Below, piece after piece: positions 7,972-17,187 of a stretch of DNA of 64,000 nt; position 1 is the stretch's first letter; every line of letters starts with the position of its first letter. The notes under the pieces are model-generated. The model was not told the DNA's origin. It did not search any database and worked only from the letters and a program-made list of their open reading frames with translations. This DNA comes from Mycobacteriales bacterium (GTDB lineage Bacteria > Actinomycetota > Actinomycetes > DATLTS01). The stretch spans positions 65,070-129,069 of the forward strand of contig DATLTS010000041.1 of the NCBI GenBank assembly GCA_035533475.1, given 5' to 3'. Made by a program: the position numbers and the translations under genes.

Positions 7972-8838
7972 TCAGCGGCGCGCGGATCCGGCCGGCTGCT
8001 GGATCCGGCTGATCACGATCGGATCTCCCCGCCCCACCCGCAGGGTGCGCCCGGCATGCCCGAGGTTCACCGCGAGGGTGACGGCGCGGAAAGCGTCCTC
8101 GCACAGCGCCAGCCGGCCCGGCGGCACGTCTCCGTAGGTCACGGTGAACGGGACGGTCAGGCTTCGCCCGTTGCACCGCAGCTCCACGCTGTCGCCGAGC
8201 GACATCCCGGCCGCCTCGAGGTCGGAGCGGGCGACGTTGAGCGACAGGTTGCCGAAGTGATCGACGTTGCGCACCTCCGCATGCACGTGATCGTCGTCCA
8301 CGACAGCATCCCGCACCCTCAGGCGCACCAGGCCGTCAACCGTGACCGACGGACCCACCTCCGCGACGGGTGTCCCGCTGGCCAGATGCGCGGCTACGGG
8401 CGCGAAGACATCCCGGCCACGGAAGGTATCGCTCGGGGTGTCCAGCCAGAGCGCGTCATTGGCGAGAACGTACGCCGCGACCGGCCCGCCGAGGACTTCC
8501 CACGCCAGCGAAAGCACACCGTTGTCGGGACCGACCAGAAGCGAGCCGTCAGCGGTCCGGACAGCCACTCCGCGAGTCGGTGTGGCCCCGCGGGGGTCGA
8601 CCAGCCCGAGGTGTACGGCGGTTGGCAGGTAGCTCATCGCCGAGGCGAACACCGTCGCCCCCTGGCCGACGTCTTGCGGCGCAACCAGGTGGCAGATGTC
8701 GAGGATCCGAACGTCGGGCGCGATCCGGCCCATCACGCCCTTACAGACACCTACGAACACGTCGTCGAGTCCGTAGTCCGACATGAACGTCACCCACCCG
8801 GAGGGCGCGGCCGGGCGCGGGCTCGTTCGCCGAGGCAT
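7972..8838 (-). CDS. SAM hydrolase / SAM hydroxide adenosyltransferase (DUF62)
   Basis: Member of the fluorinase/DUF62 family, whose non-halogenating members hydrolyse S-adenosylmethionine to adenosine and methionine. The 288-residue product shows DYGLDDVFVG near residue 21, GPDNGVLS, TFRGRDVFAPVAAHLA and NVDHFGNL, the block order of the family. I do not see features that would make it a halogenase. Its ATG follows the bS22 stop by two bases, so it is translated from the same mRNA, an arrangement not expected from its chemistry. Confidence 0.85.
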   Translation of the reverse strand: MPRRTSPRPAAPSGWVTFMSDYGLDDVFVGVCKGVMGRIAPDVRILDICHLVAPQDVGQGATVFASAMSYLPTAVHLGLVDPRGATPTRGVAVRTADGSLLVGPDNGVLSLAWEVLGGPVAAYVLANDALWLDTPSDTFRGRDVFAPVAAHLASGTPVAEVGPSVTVDGLVRLRVRDAVVDDDHVHAEVRNVDHFGNLSLNVARSDLEAAGMSLGDSVELRCNGRSLTVPFTVTYGDVPPGRLALCEDAFRAVTLAVNLGHAGRTLRVGRGDPIVISRIQQPAGSARR

Positions 8839-8840
8839 GG

Positions 8841-8939
8841 CTACTTCTTGTTGCGGCGCTGCACGCGAGTGCGCTTCAACAGCTTGCGATGCTTCTTCTT
8901 CGCCATCCGCTTGCGGCGCTTCTTGATTACCGATCCCAC
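8841..8939 (-). CDS. Small ribosomal subunit protein bS22 (COX24-type, 32 aa)
   Basis: Tiny, highly basic protein, 32 residues of which about half are Lys or Arg, containing KKRRKRMAKKKHRKLLKRT. It matches the mycobacterial Rv0500B family, identified structurally as ribosomal protein bS22 near the decoding centre and related to AURKAIP1/COX24. The GTG start at 8939 has GGAGGG five bases upstream. A longer upstream reading frame exists but its sequence is low-complexity and lacks any family similarity, so I reject it. Confidence 0.9.
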   Translation of the reverse strand: MGSVIKKRRKRMAKKKHRKLLKRTRVQRRNKK

Positions 8940-9024
8940 GATGACCCTCCGGTGGTGGCGCCGCCCCGCCACGAGGGTCCGGCCTGGGCAGCCTACCCCC
9001 CGGGGATGGCGCCGGGGCCGGGCG

Positions 9025-9237
9025 CTAACCCGCCTCGATGAAGGCTCGGCGCAGGTACTCGTGCACGGCCTGCTCGGGCACCCGGAAGGACCGACCGACC
9101 CGGACACCTGGGAGGTCGCCGGCGTGCAGCAAACGGTAGACGGTCATCTTCGACACCCGCATGAGTGCCGCCACTTCGGCGACGGTGAGGAACCGCAGGT
9201 CCCCGAGGATCGGTGGATCGGAGGATGGGCCAGGCAT
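9025..9237 (-). CDS. Excisionase/MerR-type helix-turn-helix protein (Rv0500A-like)
   Basis: Small DNA-binding protein of about 70 residues. The HTH reads FLTVAEVAALMRVSKMTVYRL, followed by the wing GVRVGRSFRVPEQAVHEYL, as in the excisionase family and mycobacterial Rv0500A. The ATG at 9237 is the best start; an in-frame GTG at 9342 would add 35 poorly conserved residues. No strong Shine-Dalgarno sequence precedes either. It lies 85 bp upstream of bS22 in the same orientation. It is related in fold to BldC but is not a clear BldC ortholog. Its target is unknown. Confidence 0.8.
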   Translation of the reverse strand: MPGPSSDPPILGDLRFLTVAEVAALMRVSKMTVYRLLHAGDLPGVRVGRSFRVPEQAVHEYLRRAFIEAG

Positions 9238-9369
9238 GGTCGCACCAGCTTTCGGTACGGGCTGGTGCACCGGCTTCCCCTCCGGCGACGTCGTCCCGCC
9301 CGTTGCCAACTCAGAGTAGCTGGTGAGGTAGCTGTGTGTCACTGGGATCGGTGAGGTCGATCCGGCGGG

Positions 9370-10170
9370 TCAGCGGACGTCGCGCAGCAGGTAGGCGGTC
9401 AGCGGCGCGTACAGGTGGGGAAGCACGTTGTCGTCCAGCGGCACCGCCACCGAGATCTTGCCTTCCGCCTCGCCCACGAACAGCGCGGGGTCGTTGCAGT
9501 CGGCGAATCCGACGGTGTCGATCCCCGCGTGGCCCGCCGCGCCGGCCCAGCCGTGGTCGGCGATGACCAGGTCCGGCGGCGCTTCCGCGTGGTTTCGAAG
9601 GGCGGCCAGGGCCGCCTCCATCGCCCGTGGCGAGTGCGTGTGGTTGAGCTCTCCCCGATTGCTCACCATGCCGACCCCACCGACCCAGCGGATCTCGCGG
9701 TGGGCTCCGGCGTTCGTCCGGTAGCTCCAGCCCGCGGCCGGGGTGACGAGGGTCGCGCCGGCGGCCTCGATTGCCGCGGCGACCGCGGCGTGGACAGCGA
9801 GCACCCCCGCCGGATGACCGGTTGCCACCATGACCCGCTGCCGGTCCACGGCCGCCCGGGAGAGTCGTTCGGCCATCGCGTCGAGACGCTCGATCGTGCG
9901 GCCGGGGTCGATGCTGTCGGGCCCCTCGGTCCGGCTCGGGTCGGGGTCGATCCCGACCCGCTCGACCATCACCTCGAACACCTCGTCGGTGGTCCACTCG
10001 TGGTCCACCGCCAAACCGAAGGTCCAGCCCTCCTGCCGGTCGCACATCCGGACGATGTTGCGCAGGTTGTTCTCTCGCGGGGTAGCGACGGCGCCGGCGA
10101 TCCGATGGGCGACCAGGTGTTCCCGCAGCGCGGAGCGGTCCGGAGGCCGCCCAGCTCGTCGCTGGCTCAC
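9370..10170 (-). CDS. Phosphatase-family protein (PF15698-like)
   Basis: Conserved actinobacterial protein of 266 residues usually annotated as phosphatase. Visible blocks are GLAVDHEWTTDEVFEVMVE, ATGHPAGVLAVH, HTHSPRAMEAAL and VIADHGWAGAAGHAGID; the several His/Asp pairs could bind metal. The GTG start overlaps the acuC stop by 4 nt (GTGA), so the two are translationally coupled. I see no signal peptide or membrane segment; it should be cytoplasmic. The substrate is not known. Confidence 0.7.
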   Translation of the reverse strand: MSQRRAGRPPDRSALREHLVAHRIAGAVATPRENNLRNIVRMCDRQEGWTFGLAVDHEWTTDEVFEVMVERVGIDPDPSRTEGPDSIDPGRTIERLDAMAERLSRAAVDRQRVMVATGHPAGVLAVHAAVAAAIEAAGATLVTPAAGWSYRTNAGAHREIRWVGGVGMVSNRGELNHTHSPRAMEAALAALRNHAEAPPDLVIADHGWAGAAGHAGIDTVGFADCNDPALFVGEAEGKISVAVPLDDNVLPHLYAPLTAYLLRDVR

Positions 10171-11336
10171 GCCGGTTGCTCCGGGTCGAGGTCGTGCAGC
10201 GGGAAAACCGCCTCCCGGCAGGCTCGGATCGACGGATCGACCGGGTTCGGCCGGGCCGGGTCGTAGCGCTCGAACTTGGCGTCGCGTCCGTCAGTCATCC
10301 GCAGCGGTGCCGGCTCGGCGGATCGGCGGGCGACGTGGTCCCGCCAGGTCTGGGGGGTCTCCAACGCCGGCGAAAGAGGCCGCCCGGCCGCCTCGGCGAG
10401 CAGATGGGTCCAGGTGCGCGGCACGACGTGAACGAGCTCGTAGCCGCCGCCGCCGACCGCCAGCCAGCGGCCCCCCCCGGCTTCGTGGGCCAGCGCATGC
10501 AGCGCGGCGTGCGCCGCCCGCTGGCCGTCGACCGAGAGCTGCAGGTGGGCCAGCGGGTCGAGCGCATGGGTGTCGCAGCCGTGCTGGCTGACCAGGATGT
10601 CCGGCCGGAAACCCCGAACGAGCGGCGGGACGACAGCAAAGAACGCCCGCAGCCAACCGGCGTCGTCGGTGCCAGGCGGGAGCGCGACGTTGACGCTGGT
10701 CCCGGCACGACCGGTCTCGTTCGGGAAGCCGGTACCGGGAAACAGGTATTCGCCGCTCTCGTGCAGGCTCACCGTCAGCACCCGCGGGTCGTCGGCGAAG
10801 ACAGCCTGAACTCCGTCGCCGTGGTGGACGTCGATGTCCACGTAGGCCACCCGCCGGGCGCCCATGCTGAGCAGCCAGGAGATGGCGACGGCTGGGTCGT
10901 TATAGATGCAAAAACCGGAGGCGGCCGCCGGCATTGCATGGTGCAGACCGCCGGCCACGTTGATCGCGTGCTGATGGGTCCCGGACCACACGGCACGGGC
11001 GGCGGCCAGGGTCGCACCGCAGATCAGAGCAGAGGCGTCGTGCATGCCGCTGAACACCGGATTGTCCGGGGTGCCCAGACCGTGGCGCAGGTCGGCCGGG
11101 CCGCCGTCGGCGCAGGTTCGGACCGCGCGGATGTAGTCCGCCGTGTGCACGAGTTGGATTTCGGCGTCGTCAGCCGCCGGCGCCGGGAGCAGCTCGACCC
11201 CGGGCAGGTCGAACACCCCGAGGTCACGCGCAAGTGCCACGGTGAGCTCGACCCGGATCGGCGCGAGCGGGTGGCTCGGACCGAAGTCGTAACCGGTCAG
11301 CGCCTCGTCCCAGACGACGGCCAACGTGGTGCTCAC
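10167..11336 (-). CDS. acuC: Acetoin utilization protein AcuC, class I HDAC-like deacetylase
   Basis: Zinc-dependent lysine deacetylase of the arginase/HDAC fold; in Bacillus AcuC deacetylates acetyl-CoA synthetase. The 389-residue product has GGLHHAMP with the two catalytic His residues, FCIYNDPAVAI, YVDIDVHHGDGVQ (metal-binding Asp-His-Asp), SQHGCDTHALDPL and the GGGGYE active-site loop. The start is a GTG three bases after the proC stop. All metal ligands and the active-site loop are present, so an active enzyme is likely. Confidence 0.88.
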   Translation of the reverse strand: MSTTLAVVWDEALTGYDFGPSHPLAPIRVELTVALARDLGVFDLPGVELLPAPAADDAEIQLVHTADYIRAVRTCADGGPADLRHGLGTPDNPVFSGMHDASALICGATLAAARAVWSGTHQHAINVAGGLHHAMPAAASGFCIYNDPAVAISWLLSMGARRVAYVDIDVHHGDGVQAVFADDPRVLTVSLHESGEYLFPGTGFPNETGRAGTSVNVALPPGTDDAGWLRAFFAVVPPLVRGFRPDILVSQHGCDTHALDPLAHLQLSVDGQRAAHAALHALAHEAGGGRWLAVGGGGYELVHVVPRTWTHLLAEAAGRPLSPALETPQTWRDHVARRSAEPAPLRMTDGRDAKFERYDPARPNPVDPSIRACREAVFPLHDLDPEQPA

Positions 11337-11339
11337 CGG

Positions 11340-12158
11340 TTACTCGTGTCCCCCGGCGAGCTCGCGAGATCGGTCCCGAGCAGCCTCCAGGGCAGCCAGC
11401 AGGGCCGCCCGCACTCCATGGTTCTCGAGTTCGCGAATCGCGTTGATGGTCGTCCCGGCCGGCGAGGTCACGGCCTCCCGCAGGGCAACCGGGTGTTCCC
11501 CGGAATCGCGCAGCATGACCGCCGCGCCGATCGCGGTCTGGACGATCAGGTCATGTGCCACCTTTCGCGGCAGGCCGAGCAGGATCCCGGCGTCGGTCAT
11601 CGCCTCGACGAGGTAGAAGAAGTACGCCGGCCCGCTCCCGGACAGCGCAGTCACCGCGTCCTGCTGCGCCTCGGGGACGCGCAGCACCTGCCCGACCGGG
11701 GCGAGTAGCGCCTCGGTCCGAACCAGGTGCTCCTCGCCGGCATGGGCGCCGGCGGACAGCACGGACATTGCCTGGTCGACCAGCACAGGCGTGTTGCTCA
11801 TGACCCGGACCACGGGGGTCCCGTCGGCAAGGCGGCGCTCGACGAATCCGGTCGGGATACCCGCGGCCAGCGAGACGACGAGCCGATCCGGTGTCAGCAC
11901 CGGACCCAGCTCAGCCAGCAGCGCGGCCATGTCCTGCGGCTTGACCGTGAGCACGAGCGTGTCGGCGCGTTCCGCCGCGCTCGAGTTGCTGACCGCGACG
12001 ACCCCGTAACGGTCGACGAGCTCCGTGGCCCGCTCCGGGCGCCGGGCGGTGATCAGCAGGTCGGCCGCGACACGCCCGGCCCGGAGCAGCCCGGACAGAA
12101 GTGCCTCGCCCATCTTGCCCGCGCCGACTACCGCAACCCGTTCGCTCATGGCGTCCAT
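11340..12158 (-). CDS. proC: Pyrroline-5-carboxylate reductase
   Basis: Last step of proline biosynthesis: NAD(P)H-dependent reduction of pyrroline-5-carboxylate to proline in the cytoplasm. It carries the N-terminal Rossmann motif VAVVGAGKMGEALLSGLL and the C-terminal signature SGSGPAYFFYLVEAMTDAG followed by VTSPAGTTINAIRELE. I start it at ATG 12158; a second ATG at 12149 is equally near the Rossmann strand. The longer open frame overlaps proline dehydrogenase and is not conserved. At 272 residues it has normal length. Confidence 0.93.
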   Translation of the reverse strand: MDAMSERVAVVGAGKMGEALLSGLLRAGRVAADLLITARRPERATELVDRYGVVAVSNSSAAERADTLVLTVKPQDMAALLAELGPVLTPDRLVVSLAAGIPTGFVERRLADGTPVVRVMSNTPVLVDQAMSVLSAGAHAGEEHLVRTEALLAPVGQVLRVPEAQQDAVTALSGSGPAYFFYLVEAMTDAGILLGLPRKVAHDLIVQTAIGAAVMLRDSGEHPVALREAVTSPAGTTINAIRELENHGVRAALLAALEAARDRSRELAGGHE

Positions 12159-12237
12159 GATGGCAGCAGCTTCGGGGCCACCCCTGGGGTCGAGGCCCGA
12201 TCGCTCGGACCGGGGACGAGCCGGACCTGGTTCGGGA

Positions 12238-13158
12238 TCAGGACCGGCTGGCCAGCGAGCGGAGGAAGAAGGCGACATTTGCCGGGCGCTCGGCGAGCCG
12301 GCGCATCAGGTAGCCGTACCACTCGTCGCCGTACGGCACGTAGACCCGGACTCGGTGACCCAGGCCGGCCAGCCGGCGCTGCTCCACCGGCCGGATGCCG
12401 TAGAGCATCTGGAACTCGAAATCCCGCGGGCCCCGTCCGGCCGGACCAGCGAGCCGCTCGGCGAGGCGGACCAGGCGCGGGTCGTGCGTCGCCACCATCG
12501 GGTAGCCGGATCCGGACATCAGAATGGAAAGGCAGCGCGCGAAGGACCGGTCGACCTCGCGGCGCTTCTGGAAGGCCACCGCCACCGGCTCGTCGTACGC
12601 CCCCTTGCACAACCTCACCCGCGAACCGGACCCGGACAGGGCCCGGCAGTCCCCCTCGGATCGGCGGAGATAGGCCTGGATCACCGCGCCGGTGGCCGGG
12701 AAGTCTCTACGCAACTCGGCCAGGGTCCGCAGCGTGGAATCGGTTGTCGTGTGGTCTTCCATGTCCAGGGTGACCGTTGTTCCGACCGCACCGGCAGCCG
12801 CGCAGATCGTTCGTGCGTTCTCCAGGGCCATCGCCGGATCGAGCGCCTGACCGACGGCGGACAGTTTCACCGACACCTCGGCGCCACCGGTCAGCCCGTC
12901 CCGGTCGAGCCGGCCGAGCAGCGCGACATAGGCCTGGGTGGCTGCCCGGGCCTGGCCGCGGTCCCGGGTGTCCTCCCCGAGGTGGTCAAGGCTCACGTCC
13001 AGCCCGCGGCCGATCAGCTCAGCCGTCACCCGAACCGCGTCGTCGAGAGACTCACCGGCCACGAAGCGGGCCACGACCGACCGCGACACCGGAGCTCGGG
13101 CCACCAGGTGGCGGATCCGCTGGTCCCGGGCGGCCCATTGCAGCAGGCGGCGGAGCAC
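12238..13158 (-). CDS. Monofunctional proline dehydrogenase
   Basis: FAD enzyme that oxidises proline to pyrroline-5-carboxylate, 306 residues, PRODH domain only without the P5C dehydrogenase half. The family signature is complete: SVKLSAVG, DMEDHTTTDSTL, IQAYLRRSEGDC, RLCKGAYDEP, FEFQMLYGIR, and RVRVYVPYGDEWYGYLMRRLAERP with the substrate-binding arginines. It is upstream of and parallel to proC, which catalyses the reverse conversion. Shared transcription of an anabolic and a catabolic proline enzyme is notable. Confidence 0.9.
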   Translation of the reverse strand: MLRRLLQWAARDQRIRHLVARAPVSRSVVARFVAGESLDDAVRVTAELIGRGLDVSLDHLGEDTRDRGQARAATQAYVALLGRLDRDGLTGGAEVSVKLSAVGQALDPAMALENARTICAAAGAVGTTVTLDMEDHTTTDSTLRTLAELRRDFPATGAVIQAYLRRSEGDCRALSGSGSRVRLCKGAYDEPVAVAFQKRREVDRSFARCLSILMSGSGYPMVATHDPRLVRLAERLAGPAGRGPRDFEFQMLYGIRPVEQRRLAGLGHRVRVYVPYGDEWYGYLMRRLAERPANVAFFLRSLASRS

Positions 13159-13225
13159 CCGTACTCCTCCTCGGTCGACGCCGCACGCGCCGGCTCAACG
13201 CACGCCGGTCCAGCGCGGGGCCAGG

Positions 13226-14002
13226 CTATCCCGGGGCGGCGGTCAGGCCGGCGAACACGTACGGCGCAACGAACCGCTCACGGATCTCCCCGAACGGGTC
13301 GAGGGCGTGACGGACCTCGTCGAGGAACTCGAGGCGGCGGCCACCGAGGCGGAGCACGATCGAGTGGGTGCCCAGGAGGCGGACATGGTCCTCGACACCG
13401 ACGATTCGCGACCATCCGATCGACCCGGTGCGGGCGACCCACAATCCGGCCTCGCGCAGCACGTCGGCGTAACCCCGGGCGAGCGCCGTCGGGTCGGCCG
13501 ACACCGGATGCGAACCGAGATCCCAGCGCGCGAAAACCTCGCCCTGAGCGAGCTCCCAGTCGACATCGTCGGACAGCTCGGCGTTGCCCCACCACAGTCC
13601 CAACCAACCGCGGCCGTCGGTTACCCGGCGGACCTCGGCAGCGGTGGCCGCGCCGTCGAACCAGTGCCAGGCGGTGGCGCTGGTGACGACATCGAAGCTT
13701 CCCGCCCGGAACGGCAGCCGCTCGGCTCGGGCGACGACCGCGGGCTCGCGCCCGCAATCCTGGCTACGGAGTAGCTGGATCATTCCGAATCCGAGGTCGG
13801 CGCTGACGACCCGGGCGCCCCGCTCGCGCAGCGCCCGGGTCGCAAGACCGGTTCCGGCTCCGAGGTCGAGCACTCTCCGGTCGGCCAGTCGACCCACGGT
13901 CTGTTCGACGAGGTCGTACAGCTCGGGGGGATAGGCCGGTCGGAAGGCGTCGTAGTCCCCGGCGACCTCGGAGAACCACGTGCCGGGCGATTCCGCCGTC
14001 AC
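13226..14002 (-). CDS. Class I SAM-dependent methyltransferase
   Basis: Methyltransferase of unknown substrate, 258 residues. SAM-binding motif I is [15 protein letters not shown] near residue 44; [13 protein letters not shown] is the post-II motif seen in Methyltransf_11 enzymes. The GTG start overlaps the isomerase stop as GTGA, so translation is coupled. A longer open frame continues upstream through the isomerase gene but is out of register with it and carries no recognisable domain. Confidence 0.82.
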   Translation of the reverse strand: MTAESPGTWFSEVAGDYDAFRPAYPPELYDLVEQTVGRLADRRVLDLGAGTGLATRALRERGARVVSADLGFGMIQLLRSQDCGREPAVVARAERLPFRAGSFDVVTSATAWHWFDGAATAAEVRRVTDGRGWLGLWWGNAELSDDVDWELAQGEVFARWDLGSHPVSADPTALARGYADVLREAGLWVARTGSIGWSRIVGVEDHVRLLGTHSIVLRLGGRRLEFLDEVRHALDPFGEIRERFVAPYVFAGLTAAPG

Positions 14003-14919
14003 GCGGTCGTCCCCGCGGCGTCCGCCGGAGGGCCGCTCACCGCCGCGTGGCCGCTCACCGCCGGATCCGGGGCCCGGGCGCCGGGCTGCGACCGGCGCCA
14101 GGCGGCGGGATCGGTCTCCAGACCGACGGCGAGGTTGAGCCTGGTGAACGCCAACGCCTCGGCCAGATCCGCCTCCCGGTCGGCCCGGCTCTCCGCCCGA
14201 CGGGTGTTCACCTCGACGACAACAGTCCCGTCGAAGCCACGACCCGCGAGGAACTCGAGCATTCCGACGCACGGCTGTTCGCCGCGACCGGGGATCAGAT
14301 GCTCGTCGCGCGCAGACCCGACCCCGTCGGCCATGTGCACGTGCACCAGACGGTCGCCCAACGCGCTCGCCATGGCCAGCGGGTCCGACTGGGACACCGA
14401 GGTGTGCGACAGGTCCAGGGTCACATGGCGGTAGTCCTGGTCGACCGGGGACCAGTCCGGCGCATACGGCACTACCGAGCGCCCGCGGGCCCGCAACGGA
14501 AACATGTTCTCGACCGCGAAACGGACGTCGGTCTCGGCGGCCATCCGCTCGATGCCTTCCACGAAGTCCCGCGCATAGTCGCGCTGCCAACGGAACGGAG
14601 GGTGCACAACGACCGTGCTGGCGCCGAGATCCTCGGCCGCCTTGCGGGCGCGCAGGAGCTTCGGCCAGGGCTCGCTGCCCCAGACGCGCTGGGTCACTAG
14701 CAGGCAGGGCGAGTGGATCGCGAGGATCGGCATGCCGTGGTAGTCCGAGAGCCGGCGCAAGGCGTCGATGTCTTGGCTCACCGGATCGGTCCAGACCATG
14801 ACCTCGAGGCCGTCGTAGCCGAGTCGCGCGGCCATCTCGAAGGCGCTCGCCGTCGATTCGGGATAGGTCGATGCGGTGGACAGTGCCACTTTCGCCTCGG
14901 GCACGCGGAGCACGCTCAC
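13999..14919 (-). CDS. Sugar phosphate isomerase/epimerase (AP endonuclease 2-like TIM barrel)
   Basis: TIM-barrel protein of the xylose-isomerase-like group, 306 residues, similar to mycobacterial Rv0498. Barrel landmarks are [52 protein letters not shown] and VVVEVNTRR, providing the His/Glu/Asp metal site. The GTG start has TACGCT six bases upstream on its strand, so it is probably leaderless. It heads the methyltransferase operon and is divergent from the Cys-rich gene with only 35 bp between. Confidence 0.8.
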   Translation of the reverse strand: MSVLRVPEAKVALSTASTYPESTASAFEMAARLGYDGLEVMVWTDPVSQDIDALRRLSDYHGMPILAIHSPCLLVTQRVWGSEPWPKLLRARKAAEDLGASTVVVHPPFRWQRDYARDFVEGIERMAAETDVRFAVENMFPLRARGRSVVPYAPDWSPVDQDYRHVTLDLSHTSVSQSDPLAMASALGDRLVHVHMADGVGSARDEHLIPGRGEQPCVGMLEFLAGRGFDGTVVVEVNTRRAESRADREADLAEALAFTRLNLAVGLETDPAAWRRSQPGARAPDPAVSGHAAVSGPPADAAGTTA

Positions 14920-14954
14920 TCCCGAAGCGTAGACGGAGCCTTAGGCTGCCTCCC

Positions 14955-15692
14955 GTGACCGAGGTTGACCTGGAATTCCCCCGTGAGTGGCTCGAGTTCA
15001 CCGATCCTTCGGACCCGGAGGTGATTTTCCGCTGCGACCTCACGTTCCTGCTTTCGCATTGGGGCTGCATCTTCGGCCGCGGCTGCAAGGGGATCCGGGC
15101 CGATCGCCCGGACGACGGCTGCTGCTCGCTCGGAGCGCACTACAGCGACCGTGCCGACGAGCAGCGGGTGCGGGCGGCCGCGGCGGAACTTACCCCCGAA
15201 CTCTGGCAGTACCACGCGGCCGGCCGGCGCGGGTTGTCCACCGTCGACGAGGGCAAACGGCGAACCCGAACCGTCGATAGTGGCTGCATCTTCCTCAATC
15301 GGCCTGGCTTCGCTGCCGGCGCCGGCTGCGCATTGCACGGTTTGGCGCTGGCAACCGGGCGCCATCCACTCGAAACCAAACCCGATGTCTGCTGGCAGCT
15401 TCCGATCCGCCGCTCCTTCGCCTGGGAGGATCGCCCGGACGACACTAAGGTTCTCGTCACGACGATCGGGGAGTACGACCGAAGGGCCTGGGGGCCGGGC
15501 GGGTCGGAACTGCACTGGTGGTGCACGTCGGATCCGAAGGCGCACACCGAGCCCGAGCGGCTCTACCGCACCTACGCCCCCGAGCTGACGGCGCTGCTGG
15601 GGGAGCCGGCCTTCGCCGAGCTCGAGCGGTTGTGCGATCTGGCGGTGTCGACCGGACGGGCCGCGCCACACCCGGCCGATTCTTCGCCTTAA
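14955..15692 (+). CDS. Conserved cysteine-rich protein, possible metal-binding (DUF3109/YkgJ-like)
   Basis: Protein of 245 residues with about nine Cys residues in conserved-looking settings: [62 protein letters not shown] and HWWCTSDP. The pattern resembles YkgJ/DUF3109 proteins thought to hold zinc or an iron-sulfur cluster; this link is by pattern only. I begin at GTG 14955, seven bases after TAGGCT, and not at the far-upstream start inside the divergent promoter region. No signal peptide or membrane segment is seen. Function unknown. Confidence 0.7.
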   Translation: MTEVDLEFPREWLEFTDPSDPEVIFRCDLTFLLSHWGCIFGRGCKGIRADRPDDGCCSLGAHYSDRADEQRVRAAAAELTPELWQYHAAGRRGLSTVDEGKRRTRTVDSGCIFLNRPGFAAGAGCALHGLALATGRHPLETKPDVCWQLPIRRSFAWEDRPDDTKVLVTTIGEYDRRAWGPGGSELHWWCTSDPKAHTEPERLYRTYAPELTALLGEPAFAELERLCDLAVSTGRAAPHPADSSP

Positions 15693-15741
15693 CGAGGCCT
15701 CCTCTCCCATTTCCGTCACTGCCTGCGGCTAGCGTGCCGGC

Positions 15742-17139
15742 ATGGCGATCCGCGGGGTGCGGGAACGAGCGACGTTCCGGTGTGCGGAATGCTCGACGGT
15801 GGCCGCGAAATGGGTAGGTCGCTGCCCCGAATGTCAGGCGTGGGGATCGGTCGTCGAGCACGGGCGCGCCCCGGCCGCCGGGCGGGTAACCGCACCCGCG
15901 GTCGAGATCGTGGAAGTCGACCCGATGTGCGCGGGACCGGTCCCGACCGGCCTCGGTGAGTTCGACCGGGTGCTCGGCGGCGGCCTGGTCCCCGGCGCGG
16001 TCGTTCTGCTCGCCGGCGAGCCGGGGGTGGGGAAGTCGACGGTACTGCTCGACGTCGCGGCTCGGGTGGCGCGGGGCGGTGGCCGGTCGCTCGTCGTCAG
16101 TGCCGAGGAATCGACCGCCCAGGTCCGGCTGCGGGCCGAACGAATCGGCGCGCTCAGCCGGTCCCTCCTGCTGGCCGCCGAGACCGACCTGGCGGCCGTC
16201 ATCGGCCAGGTGGAGGCGGTGGATCCCACCTTCCTGGTCATCGATTCGGTTCAGACGGTCGGGCACGCCGAGGTCGACGGGCTGCCGGGCGGGATCAGCC
16301 AGGTCCGGGAAGTCGCGACCGCGCTGACCCGGCTGGCCAAGGCGCGCGGGATGGCCACGGTGCTCGTCGGCCACGTGACCAAGGACGGCTCCGCGGCGGG
16401 ACCTCGCACCCTCGAGCATCTGGTCGACGTGGTGCTCTATTTCGACGGCGACCGGCATTCCAGGCTCCGGCTGCTCCGGGCGGTGAAAAACCGTTACGGA
16501 AGCACCGAGGAACTCGGCTGTTTCGATCTCGGCCCGGGGGGCATCGTCGGGCTGCCCGACCCGAGCGGCCTGTTCCTCTCCCGCTCTGACGTCCCGGTGC
16601 CGGGCAGTACCGTGACGGTTGCGCTCGAGGGGCGGCGGGCGCTCGTCGCCGAAGTGCAGGCTCTCGTCGGCGGGGCGGTTCAAGCCAGTCCGCGTCGGGC
16701 GACCAGCGGGCTCGACCCGGCCCGGCTGGCCATGGTGCTCGCCGTGGTCGAGCGCCGCGGCGGGGTCGCGATCGGCGGCCGTGACGTCTACACGTCCACG
16801 GTGGGAGGGGCGCGGATCGTAGAACCCGCGGCCGACCTGGCGCTCGCCCTCGCCGTCGCCGGGGCGGCGGTCGGCGCCGCGCTCCCGCCGGATCTCGTCG
16901 TCATCGGTGAGGTCGGGCTGACCGGCGACATCCGGGCGGTCCGGGGCCTTGACCGCCGGCTCGCCGAGGCCCGACGCCTCGGATTCAGCCAGGCGGTCGT
17001 ACCGCGCGACGTCGGCGAGGCGCCGCCCGGACTGTGCCTGCACCCGGTACCGAACCTCCGGTCGGCACTCGGATTTCTGACCGGAAGTCCGCCGCAGGGA
17101 GGCCCGGTCGTGACCCTTCCGTCACCAACCAGAGCATGA
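15742..17139 (+). CDS. radA: DNA repair protein RadA
   Basis: Branch-migration helicase acting with RecA in recombinational repair. The 465-residue product has the N-terminal zinc finger (Cys14, Cys17, Cys28, Cys31), Walker A GEPGVGKST near residue 92, Walker B FLVIDSVQT, the RadA-specific KNRYGS motif and a C-terminal Lon-protease-like domain. The ATG is six bases after TAGCGT, so a leaderless mRNA is likely. disA follows 48 bp downstream, the usual pairing in Actinobacteria. Confidence 0.95.
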   Translation: MAIRGVRERATFRCAECSTVAAKWVGRCPECQAWGSVVEHGRAPAAGRVTAPAVEIVEVDPMCAGPVPTGLGEFDRVLGGGLVPGAVVLLAGEPGVGKSTVLLDVAARVARGGGRSLVVSAEESTAQVRLRAERIGALSRSLLLAAETDLAAVIGQVEAVDPTFLVIDSVQTVGHAEVDGLPGGISQVREVATALTRLAKARGMATVLVGHVTKDGSAAGPRTLEHLVDVVLYFDGDRHSRLRLLRAVKNRYGSTEELGCFDLGPGGIVGLPDPSGLFLSRSDVPVPGSTVTVALEGRRALVAEVQALVGGAVQASPRRATSGLDPARLAMVLAVVERRGGVAIGGRDVYTSTVGGARIVEPAADLALALAVAGAAVGAALPPDLVVIGEVGLTGDIRAVRGLDRRLAEARRLGFSQAVVPRDVGEAPPGLCLHPVPNLRSALGFLTGSPPQGGPVVTLPSPTRA

Positions 17140-17187
17140 TCGTCAAGTAGACTCCCACGCAACCCGGACGACCAGCGAGGAGCCTGC

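Noticed and set aside
9025-9237. Identification of the HTH protein as BldC
   Set aside because: The fold is similar, but the MRVSKMTVYRL helix and the neighbours (proC, bS22) fit the Rv0500A excisionase-like family better than BldC.
7903-9354. 483-codon plus-strand open frame
   Set aside because: Antisense to the SAM hydrolase, bS22 and HTH genes, all of which have clear family motifs on the minus strand.
13226-15088. 620-codon frame that could suggest a methyltransferase fusion
   Set aside because: Only the last 258 codons resemble a protein; the rest lies over the isomerase gene in a different frame and is low-complexity. A GTG at 14002 with a GTGA overlap is the better start.
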